This document shows, piece by piece, positions 7,617 to 13,362 of a stretch of 13,362 nucleotides of DNA. Source of the DNA: Gammaproteobacteria bacterium. GTDB lineage: Bacteria > Pseudomonadota > Gammaproteobacteria > DRJJ01. The DNA lies in contig DRJJ01000311.1 of the NCBI GenBank assembly GCA_011052255.1, forward strand, positions 1 through 13,362, read 5' to 3'. The first letter of the stretch is position 1. The number at the start of each line of letters is the position of its first letter. The notes below the pieces were generated by a model, which ran no database searches, was not told the DNA's origin, and worked only from the letters and a program-made list of their open reading frames with translations. A program made the position numbers and the translations under genes.

Positions 7617-8132
7617 TCAGGAGGCCTGTGCAGACAAACGGCGCAGTATCAAACCGGCCATGTCACGCACCATTTCACGTCGCAAGGTCGCATCTTCCTG
7701 ACCGGCAGCCAGTACGTCATTCGGGTCATACAGATAACTGCGTTGCAAACGAACCTTTTGCAGGTCATGCACGGGTTTGCCATCGGCACCCTTTAGCTGA
7801 TAATCCACCTCGTACAGCAGCATAAATTCACGCGCCTTGCCATCACTGCCGATAGACAGTATGCGGCGACTGATAGTATCGCGCGTGATAGACAAGGTTG
7901 CGGCACCCTCGGTCTTCTCGCTGACCACCTTTATTTTTGATGCCATCAGGTTGCGGCGTAAATCGCGCACCAGTGAGCTACTGCTACTGCCCTGTATCCA
8001 GGTGGTTTGCATTTCGGGTGGCAGTGTTACCGCGCCGCGCAAATGATAGCCACAGGCAACCAGTGAGCTGACCAGCAGCAAGCTCAGTATGGGTTGCCAC
8101 AATCGATTTATATTTATAACAGGTCTGTACAT
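7617..8132 (-). CDS. lptE: LPS-assembly lipoprotein LptE
   Basis: A 171-aa outer-membrane lipoprotein that plugs the LptD barrel and helps insert lipopolysaccharide into the outer leaflet. The N-terminus has a positively charged start, a hydrophobic core (about residues 12-25) and the lipobox LVAC with Cys27 as the lipidated residue. Right after it comes GYHLRG, the hallmark of LptE/RlpB. The mature part is short and variable, with the usual motif of two helices and a beta sheet suggested by the pattern. ATG at 8132 has a good Shine-Dalgarno, GAGG at 8140-8143 with 7 bases of spacing. The leuS stop codon lies inside that site, so termination and re-initiation are adjacent. Maturation needs Lnt, whose gene is also in this window. 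Confidence 0.95.
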   Translation of the reverse strand: MYRPVININRLWQPILSLLLVSSLVACGYHLRGAVTLPPEMQTTWIQGSSSSSLVRDLRRNLMASKIKVVSEKTEGAATLSITRDTISRRILSIGSDGKAREFMLLYEVDYQLKGADGKPVHDLQKVRLQRSYLYDPNDVLAAGQEDATLRREMVRDMAGLILRRLSAQAS

Positions 8133-8141
8133 GCCTTCGCC

Positions 8142-10589
8142 TCAGTTGGCTACGATATTAACCAGTTTACCCGGTACCACGATCACCTTGCGCACCGTCA
8201 TGCCCTCAATAAACCGGGCCACATTGGATTCAGTTTGTGCCAGTTCCATGATTGTATCCTTGTCACTATCTGCTGCAACCGTAATATGGCCACGCAGTTT
8301 GCCATTAACCTGGATCACCAGCTTGACCTCATCACTGATCAGGGCATGCTCGTCCACCTGTGGCCAGTCACTGGCCAGGATATCATCTCCAAAACCAAAC
8401 GCCTGCCACAATACCTGCGTCATATGTGGCGCAATCGGTGCCAGCAGACACAGCAGAATCCGGTAGGCCTCTGCTAATACATGCGCCTGCTTCTCTCCCT
8501 GAATCGGCGCCAGGCTATTCATCATTTTCATGCACGCCGACACGATGGTGTTGAACTGATAACGTTCGTAGTCATGCAGTGCCTGTTTCAGCAGGCCGTG
8601 TATTTCCTGCCGTAGCTGTGCCTGCTCACTCGACCATTCAGGTTGTGGCTGTCCCTGTACCGATTTTACAAGATCCGCAGATGCGCTGGCATGGCTCCAG
8701 ACCCGCTTAAGAAAACGGTAGGCCCCTTCTACACCACTGTCCGACCATTCCAGTGACTGTTCCGGTGGTGCAGCAAACATCACAAACAAACGTACCGTAT
8801 CTGCGCCATAACGATCAATCAAACTCTGTGGGTCAACGGTATTGCCCTTGGACTTGGACATCTTGGAACCATCCTTAAGTACCATGCCCTGAGTCAGCAG
8901 TCGTTTGAACGGTTCGTCTGTCGTCAACATCCCTTCGTCACGCATCAGCTTGTTAAAAAATCGTGCATACAGCAAATGCAGAATCGCATGTTCTATACCA
9001 CCGATATACTGATCGACCGGCAGCCAGTAACTGGCGCGCTCATCCAGCATGGCCTGATCATTATCACGACAGGCATAGCGCGCAAAATACCAGGATGACT
9101 CAAAAAAGGTATCAAACGTATCGGTCTCACGTTCTGCTTTTCCACCACACTCCGGGCATGTGGTGTGATAAAAAGATGGCATTTTTTTAATCGGTGAACC
9201 AACGCCTCCAAATTCAACATCCACTGGCAGCACCACCGGCAGATCCTGCTCTGGCACTGGCACCGAACCACATTTCTCGCAATTAATCACCGGTATCGGT
9301 GTACCCCAGTAGCGCTGGCGCGATACACCCCAGTCGCGCAGGCGGTAGTTGATATGTTCCTTGCCTTTGCCCTGTTTTTGCAAAAAGGCCGCTATTGCAT
9401 CAAATGCAAGCTCCGAAGTCAGGCCATCGAATTCACCTGAATTTTTGAGTACACCTTTTTCGGTAAAGGCAGCCTGACCCACCGATGCATCAGAACCATC
9501 AGCCGGATAGACTACTTGCTTGATCGACAATCCATATTTCTGCGCAAATTCAAAATCACGCTGATCATGCGCCGGTACAGCCATCACCGCACCGGTGCCG
9601 TAGGACATCAACACGAAGTTAGCCACCCAAACCGGCACCCGCTCGCCGGTGATCGGGTGGATTACCTGGCGACCGGTAGGCAGGCCTTTTTTCTCCATGG
9701 TTTCCATAGCCGCTTCAGCGGTTTCCATTTGCCGGCAGTCGTCAAGGAATGTGGCCAGCTCGGCATTATCTTTCGCAGCAGCGTGTGCCAGCGGGTGTTC
9801 AGCCGCCACCGCGACATAACTGACGCCCATCAGGGTATCTGGTCGTGTGGTAAATACGGTCAGCTTGTCATCCGTATCATCAAGCTGAAAATCGACCTCG
9901 ACACCACGCGAGCGACCAATCCAGTTGGCCTGCATGGTACGTACCGCATCCGGCCATTCATCCAGCTGCTCCAGTTGCTCCAGCAACTCGTCTGCATAGT
10001 CGGTGATCTTCATAAACCACTGCGGGATCTCACGCTTCTCGACCGGGGTATCACAACGCCAGCAGCAGCCATCAATAACCTGCTCGTTGGCCAGCACAGT
10101 CAGATCATGCGGGCACCAGTTAACCGGGGCGGTTTTTTTATAGACCAGGCCCTTTTTCAGCAAACGGGTAAACAGCCATTGCTCCCATTTATAGTAAGAC
10201 GGGTTACAGGTGGCTATCTCGCGTGACCAGTCGTAACCAAAACCCAGTCGCTTGAGCTGGTCACGCATGTAATCAATATTTTCGTAGGTCCATTTGGCCG
10301 GAGCAGTATTGTTTTTCAGCGCCGCATTTTCGGCTGGCAGGCCAAACGCATCCCAACCCATAGGCTGCAGTACGTTGTAACCCTGCATCATACGATAGCG
10401 GGTAATCACATCACCGAGACTGTAGTTACGCACATGCCCCATATGCAGACGACCACTGGGGTACGGAAACATGGACAGGCAATAAAACTTGGGCCGATCG
10501 CTGCTCTCATCAACCTGAAAACGCGCCTGGTTTTCCCACTGTGACTGCACCTGTGCCTCTATCGAGGCGGGATCATACTGCTCCTGCAT
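8142..10589 (-). CDS. leuS: Leucyl-tRNA synthetase
   Basis: Class Ia synthetase that charges tRNA-Leu and edits mis-charged isoleucine or norvaline; 815 aa. Seen in order: HMGH (residues 49-52), zinc ligands NWCP (C159) and CCWRCD (C176, C179), the CP1 editing domain with TTRPDT (247-252) and YGTGAVMAVPAHDQRD (D342), KMSKS (576-580), the anticodon-binding domain and the C-terminal VNGKLRG. A second four-cysteine knuckle is present at C437, C440, C478 and C481, where E. coli has none. The leucine-specific insertion before KMSKS found in E. coli (860 aa) is essentially missing: MVLKDGSKMSKSKGN runs straight through. I start at ATG 10589 (MQEQYDPASIEAQVQ), which matches E. coli MQEQY. An in-frame TTG at 10622 would add 11 unconserved residues. 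An AAGGG stands 11 bases upstream of the ATG. Confidence 0.98.
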   Translation of the reverse strand: MQEQYDPASIEAQVQSQWENQARFQVDESSDRPKFYCLSMFPYPSGRLHMGHVRNYSLGDVITRYRMMQGYNVLQPMGWDAFGLPAENAALKNNTAPAKWTYENIDYMRDQLKRLGFGYDWSREIATCNPSYYKWEQWLFTRLLKKGLVYKKTAPVNWCPHDLTVLANEQVIDGCCWRCDTPVEKREIPQWFMKITDYADELLEQLEQLDEWPDAVRTMQANWIGRSRGVEVDFQLDDTDDKLTVFTTRPDTLMGVSYVAVAAEHPLAHAAAKDNAELATFLDDCRQMETAEAAMETMEKKGLPTGRQVIHPITGERVPVWVANFVLMSYGTGAVMAVPAHDQRDFEFAQKYGLSIKQVVYPADGSDASVGQAAFTEKGVLKNSGEFDGLTSELAFDAIAAFLQKQGKGKEHINYRLRDWGVSRQRYWGTPIPVINCEKCGSVPVPEQDLPVVLPVDVEFGGVGSPIKKMPSFYHTTCPECGGKAERETDTFDTFFESSWYFARYACRDNDQAMLDERASYWLPVDQYIGGIEHAILHLLYARFFNKLMRDEGMLTTDEPFKRLLTQGMVLKDGSKMSKSKGNTVDPQSLIDRYGADTVRLFVMFAAPPEQSLEWSDSGVEGAYRFLKRVWSHASASADLVKSVQGQPQPEWSSEQAQLRQEIHGLLKQALHDYERYQFNTIVSACMKMMNSLAPIQGEKQAHVLAEAYRILLCLLAPIAPHMTQVLWQAFGFGDDILASDWPQVDEHALISDEVKLVIQVNGKLRGHITVAADSDKDTIMELAQTESNVARFIEGMTVRKVIVVPGKLVNIVAN

Positions 10590-10648
10590 GATTTTACGTA
10601 CCCTTTGGTTAGACCTGAACAAGCCCGTAAGGATACCCTAACAGGCCA

Positions 10649-10660
10649 GCTTCATGAAGC
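10649..10660. repeat. 12-bp perfect palindrome in the leuS-ybeL divergent spacer
   Basis: GCTTCATGAAGC reads the same on both strands and lies 60 bases upstream of the leuS start. It could be an operator half-site pair for leuS or chance. Elsewhere in this 226-bp spacer I see the ybeL promoter but no convincing -35/-10 pair for leuS. Confidence 0.3.
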
Positions 10661-10735
10661 ACCGGGAGATGCTTTAGTGGCCAAAACAGCCGGATCTTAC
10701 TGAATAATGATCTCGCGTCCACGATTACAAGATAC

Positions 10736-10764
10736 TTGAGCCGAATCAGTATTTTTTTTATATT
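10736..10764 (+). promoter_or_regulatory. Sigma-70-type promoter for ybeL
   Basis: TTGAGC (10736-10741, 4 of 6 to TTGACA) and TATATT (10759-10764, 5 of 6 to TATAAT) are separated by exactly 17 bases. The spacer ends in a run of eight T, the last of which begins the -10. Transcription would start near 10771, leaving a leader of about 45 bases before the ybeL ATG. The call rests on consensus match and position only. Confidence 0.55.
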
Positions 10765-10803
10765 TGCTGCCATAATTAAAACAGGAAGCCAAAACCACTT
10801 GAT

Positions 10804-10808
10804 GAGGG
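10804..10808 (+). promoter_or_regulatory. Ribosome binding site of ybeL
   Basis: GAGGG lies 7 bases before the ATG at 10816. It is among the clearest Shine-Dalgarno sequences in the window and fixes the start of the zinc-ribbon gene. Confidence 0.75.
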
Positions 10809-10815
10809 TAATAAA

Positions 10816-11331
10816 ATGCCAGACAACCATGACCCACAACGTTTAACCCAACTCTATGACACCCTGATGGAAAAGGCCCATGAGGTGATAGAACGTGGGC
10901 AGGAAAGCGGAGAAACACTGGTCAAGGCGCTGAAATACGCCGTTGATACCGTCGTAGAAATGGGGGAGTACACCCGTGAAGAGGCACAACGCGCGAGTGA
11001 TTTTCTGCAACGTGATCTGCAGGATGCCGGAACCTACTTCCAGCGCACCCGCAAGGAGCTCGCCGACTGGCTGCATATGGACCTGGAGCTGGTCGAATGG
11101 ACGCTACTCGATATGTTTATGTCGGTTGCCGATCGCACCCGGGTCGAACTGGATAACTTATCGGAACTCGCTGAGCAAGCCAGCCATTACAGTACCGGTG
11201 AGATTACCAGCCCGGGCACGCTGGTCTGTGATAACTGTGGCGAGAAACTCCATTTCAGGCACAGTGCGCATATTCCGCCATGTCCCAAGTGTCATAAAAG
11301 TGTCTTCAGCCGGGTGTCGAAAGAGGATTAG
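10816..11331 (+). CDS. ybeL: YbeL family zinc-ribbon-containing protein (DUF1451)
   Basis: A 171-aa cytoplasmic protein with no signal peptide or membrane segment. Residues 8-125 look almost entirely helical, with heptad-like hydrophobic spacing and many charged residues. A C-terminal zinc ribbon follows: CDNC (C138, C141) and CPKC (C156, C159). This arrangement, plus the phrases ELADWLHMDLELVEW and CDNCGEKLHF, identifies the DUF1451/YbeL family, whose biochemical role is not established to my knowledge. In E. coli ybeL is also beside leuS. It is the only plus-strand gene here, with its own promoter and ribosome binding site, and it converges on lnt. The fact that the pairing with leuS is kept in a non-enteric lineage may reflect descent of the whole block rather than a shared task. 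Confidence 0.92.
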   Translation: MPDNHDPQRLTQLYDTLMEKAHEVIERGQESGETLVKALKYAVDTVVEMGEYTREEAQRASDFLQRDLQDAGTYFQRTRKELADWLHMDLELVEWTLLDMFMSVADRTRVELDNLSELAEQASHYSTGEITSPGTLVCDNCGEKLHFRHSAHIPPCPKCHKSVFSRVSKED

Positions 11332-11362
11332 TACTTATAATCAGTTATGATTATGAACGTAG

Positions 11363-11389
11363 GGCGCAATAACCACAGGGCATTGCGCC
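11363..11389. repeat. Hairpin repeat with GGCGCAAT arms downstream of ybeL
   Basis: GGCGCAAT (11363-11370) and ATTGCGCC (11382-11389) form a perfect 8-bp stem with an 11-base loop, 32 bases after the ybeL stop. A run of five T comes only about 19 bases after the stem, too far for a standard intrinsic terminator. From memory, GGGCGCAATAA...ATTGCGCC units are scattered through many gammaproteobacterial genomes, which would make this a dispersed intergenic repeat; I could not check this. It may still slow or end transcription from either gene. Confidence 0.7.
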
Positions 11390-11431
11390 GGATGAACAAT
11401 GGAACGCTTTTTCTGATTCTCATCCCTGCGT

Positions 11432-11445
11432 AGAAACCTGTTTCT
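11432..11445. repeat. Short inverted repeat AGAAAC-CT-GTTTCT
   Basis: The 6-bp arms are exact complements with a 2-base centre, between the two larger hairpins. CTGCGT just before it (11426-11431) can pair with ACGCAG at 11453-11458, which overlaps an arm of the next hairpin, so alternative folds are possible. Confidence 0.5.
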
Positions 11446-11446
11446 G

Positions 11447-11469
11447 GTTCCCACGCAGAGCGTGGGAAC
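11447..11469. repeat. Hairpin repeat with GTTCCCACGC arms beside the lnt end
   Basis: GTTCCCACGC (11447-11456) and GCGTGGGAAC (11460-11469) form a perfect 10-bp stem with the 3-base loop AGA. It lies 18 bases past the lnt stop codon. No T-run follows on either strand, so it is not a classic intrinsic terminator, although such a stable stem could still protect the 3' end of either mRNA. Near-identical GTTCCCACGC palindromes are, from memory, common dispersed repeats in several bacterial groups, similar in kind to REP elements. Copy number in this genome is unknown. Confidence 0.75.
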
Positions 11470-11486
11470 GAGGGTGGCGATCTTAG

Positions 11487-13022
11487 TTAACCCCGGGTTT
11501 TCTCTTCAGGCTGATTTTCCTGATAACAGGACCGTACAAATCCTGCCACCAGCAACAGGATAGCAAAAATAATCACCGGCCATTCCCCCCAGCGCACAAA
11601 GGGAGTAGCACCTGTCTGCACCAGCACCTCCGCATTCAATACCGTGCCGATAAACTGCGGCGCCTGCGCCTGTATCTGACCCCGATGATCCACCACTGCC
11701 GTGATGCCATCATTGGTACTGCTGAGCACAGCGCGACCGGTTTCCATCGCCCGTACGCGCGACAACTGTAATATCTGGTGTGGTGCGATCGAATCACCAA
11801 ACCAGGCGTTATTGCTCAGGTTGACCAGAAACCCTGCCTGCGGTAATTGCGCCCGAATCACCGATGAAAAGGCGATCTCATAACAGATACTCAGCCCGGC
11901 CAACTGGCCCGCTACCTTCAAAGGCGGCTGATCCAAACGCCCGGTGGAAAAATCTGACATCGGTACATGCAACAGATCCAGCAAACTACCAAAAGCCGAA
12001 CCCAGCGGGATATATTCACCAAAGGGCACCAGGTGACGTTTGTAGTAGCGCCCACTTTCACTACCCAGCGTAATAATGGCATTGTAATATCGACCCTTTT
12101 CAACCATCGGTATACCGGTAATCAAATCACTCCCGGTCAGCTTTGTTAGCCCGGACAAGCCCTGTGTAAATTTTTCGATATCTTGCGCAAAGGCGGGAAT
12201 CGCGGTCTCGGGCCAGATAACCAGATCACGTTTCCATACCTCTTCAGACAGAATCAGATAGCTGTTCAGAATTTTTGTGCGTGCATCAGGGTCCCACTTG
12301 AGCTCCTGCGGGGTATTGCCCTGCACCAGGCTGACCGACAACGAAGCGGATGTTTCGGTCCAGTTCTGTTGCTGTAGAACCCAGCCGCTAATCCACAGCG
12401 CTGATAACAATGTCACGGCAACAGGCCATCGATAACCGGATCGAAACCGGAACAGACTCACCAGCGCCCCGGCACTAACACCCAGCAATAGCGTTACCCC
12501 ATACTCGCCGACTACTGGCATCCAGCCAGCCAGCAGGGTATCGGTTTGTGACGCACCCAGATTCAGCCACGGGAAACCGGTCAGCACAAAACCACGCAAC
12601 CACTCCATCAACAACCAGCTGGCTGGATAGATCGCCAGCAGACGCATGGATGGCGCAGATAAACTGATACGGTTCGCAAGATAGCCGGCTGCCGCCGGGT
12701 ACAGCGCAAGCCCGGCAGCCAGTACCACAACCAGCAGCATGGACACCGGTGTAGGGATATGGCCAAACTCGTACAGGCTGTGATAGATCCAGTACACCCC
12801 GGCAGTGAACTGACCTAAACCAAACAGAAAACCATAACGAAACGCCTGACGCGGGCTTGCGTCAGACCATGCAAAAAAAAGCCATGCCAGTAACGGCACT
12901 GCCAGGAGGCCGATTCCGACCGGCGCAAACGCAAAAGGCAACAACAGGCCGGCAAACAAACACAGTAAACCAGTATACCTGCTGCTTACATCCTGATGAA
13001 ACCACCTGAACGCTGGACTCAC
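11487..13022 (-). CDS. lnt: Apolipoprotein N-acyltransferase Lnt
   Basis: A 511-aa inner-membrane enzyme (E. coli Lnt is 512) that moves an acyl chain from phosphatidylethanolamine to the N-terminal cysteine of apolipoproteins, the last step of lipoprotein maturation. The N-terminal half has about six hydrophobic segments (residues 17-210). The periplasmic nitrilase-like domain follows, with the catalytic triad visible as WPETAIP (E272), YYKRHLVPFGEYIP (K328) and SICYEIAF (C380). A last membrane segment is at about 480-497. The start is GTG at 13022, overlapping the corC stop by 4 bases (GTGA). AGGGA at 13029-13033, 6 bases upstream, supports it. The corC-lnt order and coupling match E. coli. 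Its products include LptE. Confidence 0.97.
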   Translation of the reverse strand: MSPAFRWFHQDVSSRYTGLLCLFAGLLLPFAFAPVGIGLLAVPLLAWLFFAWSDASPRQAFRYGFLFGLGQFTAGVYWIYHSLYEFGHIPTPVSMLLVVVLAAGLALYPAAAGYLANRISLSAPSMRLLAIYPASWLLMEWLRGFVLTGFPWLNLGASQTDTLLAGWMPVVGEYGVTLLLGVSAGALVSLFRFRSGYRWPVAVTLLSALWISGWVLQQQNWTETSASLSVSLVQGNTPQELKWDPDARTKILNSYLILSEEVWKRDLVIWPETAIPAFAQDIEKFTQGLSGLTKLTGSDLITGIPMVEKGRYYNAIITLGSESGRYYKRHLVPFGEYIPLGSAFGSLLDLLHVPMSDFSTGRLDQPPLKVAGQLAGLSICYEIAFSSVIRAQLPQAGFLVNLSNNAWFGDSIAPHQILQLSRVRAMETGRAVLSSTNDGITAVVDHRGQIQAQAPQFIGTVLNAEVLVQTGATPFVRWGEWPVIIFAILLLVAGFVRSCYQENQPEEKTRG

Positions 13023-13362
13023 ACACCTTCCCTGTTATTTAAATCTTCCTCTTCACGACTGATGCGCAACAGATAAATCCTGCGGTTATCCGAGCGTAAA
13101 ACAGTGAACCTTAACCCCTCAATCAGAATAGACTCTTCACGCTTCGGCATATGCCCAAAGGCATTCATCACCACACCGCCTATGGTGTCGGCCTCTTCTG
13201 CATCGAAACGGGTTTTCAGGGCTTCATTAATGTCTTCGACTGGCGTAGCGGCCTTTACCGTGAACTGACCATCATGTTCGAGTATGTAGCTGCCTTCGTC
13301 TACATCATGTTCATCCTCGATCTCGCCGACAATCTGTTCAATCACATCTTCAATGGTGATCA
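13019..13362 (-). CDS. corC: CorC/HlyC family CBS-domain protein, C-terminal part (runs off right edge)
   Basis: The frame is open to the right edge and supplies the last 113 residues (about 40% of the 292-aa E. coli CorC). It begins at the end of the second CBS domain with ITIEDVIEQIVGEIEDEHD, the CorC signature. The CorC_HlyC transporter-associated domain follows, with INEALKTRFDAEEADTIGGV and MNAFGHMPKREESI. CorC was linked genetically to CorA-dependent magnesium and cobalt resistance; its biochemical role remains unclear. No DUF21 membrane domain can be seen because the N-terminus is outside. The neighbour lnt favours CorC over other HlyC/CorC paralogues. The GTG at 13345 is an internal codon and should not be taken as a start. 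Confidence 0.95.
   Translation of the reverse strand, partial: ITIEDVIEQIVGEIEDEHDVDEGSYILEHDGQFTVKAATPVEDINEALKTRFDAEEADTIGGVVMNAFGHMPKREESILIEGLRFTVLRSDNRRIYLLRISREEEDLNNREGV

Noticed and set aside
9516..10226. A 236-codon plus-strand open frame opposite leuS
   Set aside because: It lies wholly antisense to unmistakable leuS coding sequence, has no ribosome site and shows no recognisable domain; it is a shadow of codon use in leuS.
10590..10622. Extended leuS start at TTG 10622
   Set aside because: The extra 11 residues (MFRSNQRVRKI) have no counterpart in LeuRS, whereas the ATG at 10589 matches the E. coli start MQEQY.
11363..11415. Intrinsic terminator for ybeL from the GGCGCAAT hairpin and the later run of five T
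   Set aside because: The T-run is about 19 bases from the stem, so the canonical stem-then-U-tract layout is missing.
1..13362. Mobile element, CRISPR array, tRNA/rRNA gene, toxin-antitoxin or defence system
   Set aside because: No transposase, integrase, direct-repeat array, tRNA-like cloverleaf or accessory protein was seen; all coding space is taken by core genes.

Overview
This window is a dense block of chromosomal housekeeping genes from a gammaproteobacterium. Every gene is a recognisable core gene. The order leuS-lptE-holA-(proA)-nadD-rsfS-rlmH, with ybeL divergent from leuS and corC-lnt just beyond it, is a gammaproteobacterial arrangement. The proteins resemble the E. coli ones in length and motifs, but the organism is not enteric: its leucyl-tRNA synthetase keeps an extra four-cysteine zinc knuckle and lacks the E. 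coli-type insertion before KMSKS. Moderate GC and GTTCCCACGC-type palindromes would fit a Chromatiales/Thiotrichales-like lineage, but that placement is weak.

Layout, read mainly on the minus strand. At the right edge is the C-terminal end of corC (13362-13019), overlapping lnt (13022-11487) by 4 bases. Next is a 155-bp convergent spacer (11332-11486) holding three inverted repeats, and then the only plus-strand gene, the zinc-ribbon gene ybeL (10816-11331). A 226-bp divergent spacer (10590-10815) carries a good sigma-70-like promoter for ybeL. From 10589 leftwards runs a tight row: leuS, lptE, holA, proA, nadD, rsfS, rlmH and maf, with gaps of -2 to 34 bases that suggest one transcript. A 112-bp AT-rich spacer (3025-3136) follows, with an inverted repeat and a perfect DnaA-box sequence. 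After it come rng and the first 497 codons of yhdP, which runs off the left edge. No stretch longer than 300 bases lacks a gene.

The products cover translation (LeuS, RlmH, RsfS), RNA processing (RNase G), DNA replication (HolA), NAD and proline synthesis (NadD, ProA), nucleotide-pool cleaning (Maf) and envelope building (LptE, Lnt, YhdP). Lnt finishes lipoproteins such as LptE. LptE helps insert LPS in the outer membrane, and YhdP-type proteins help carry phospholipid to it.

I found no mobile element, CRISPR array, tRNA, rRNA, defence system or undescribed multi-gene system. The points worth a second look are the stacked hairpins between ybeL and lnt, the rlmH-maf junction, the rng leader, and the LeuRS domain make-up.
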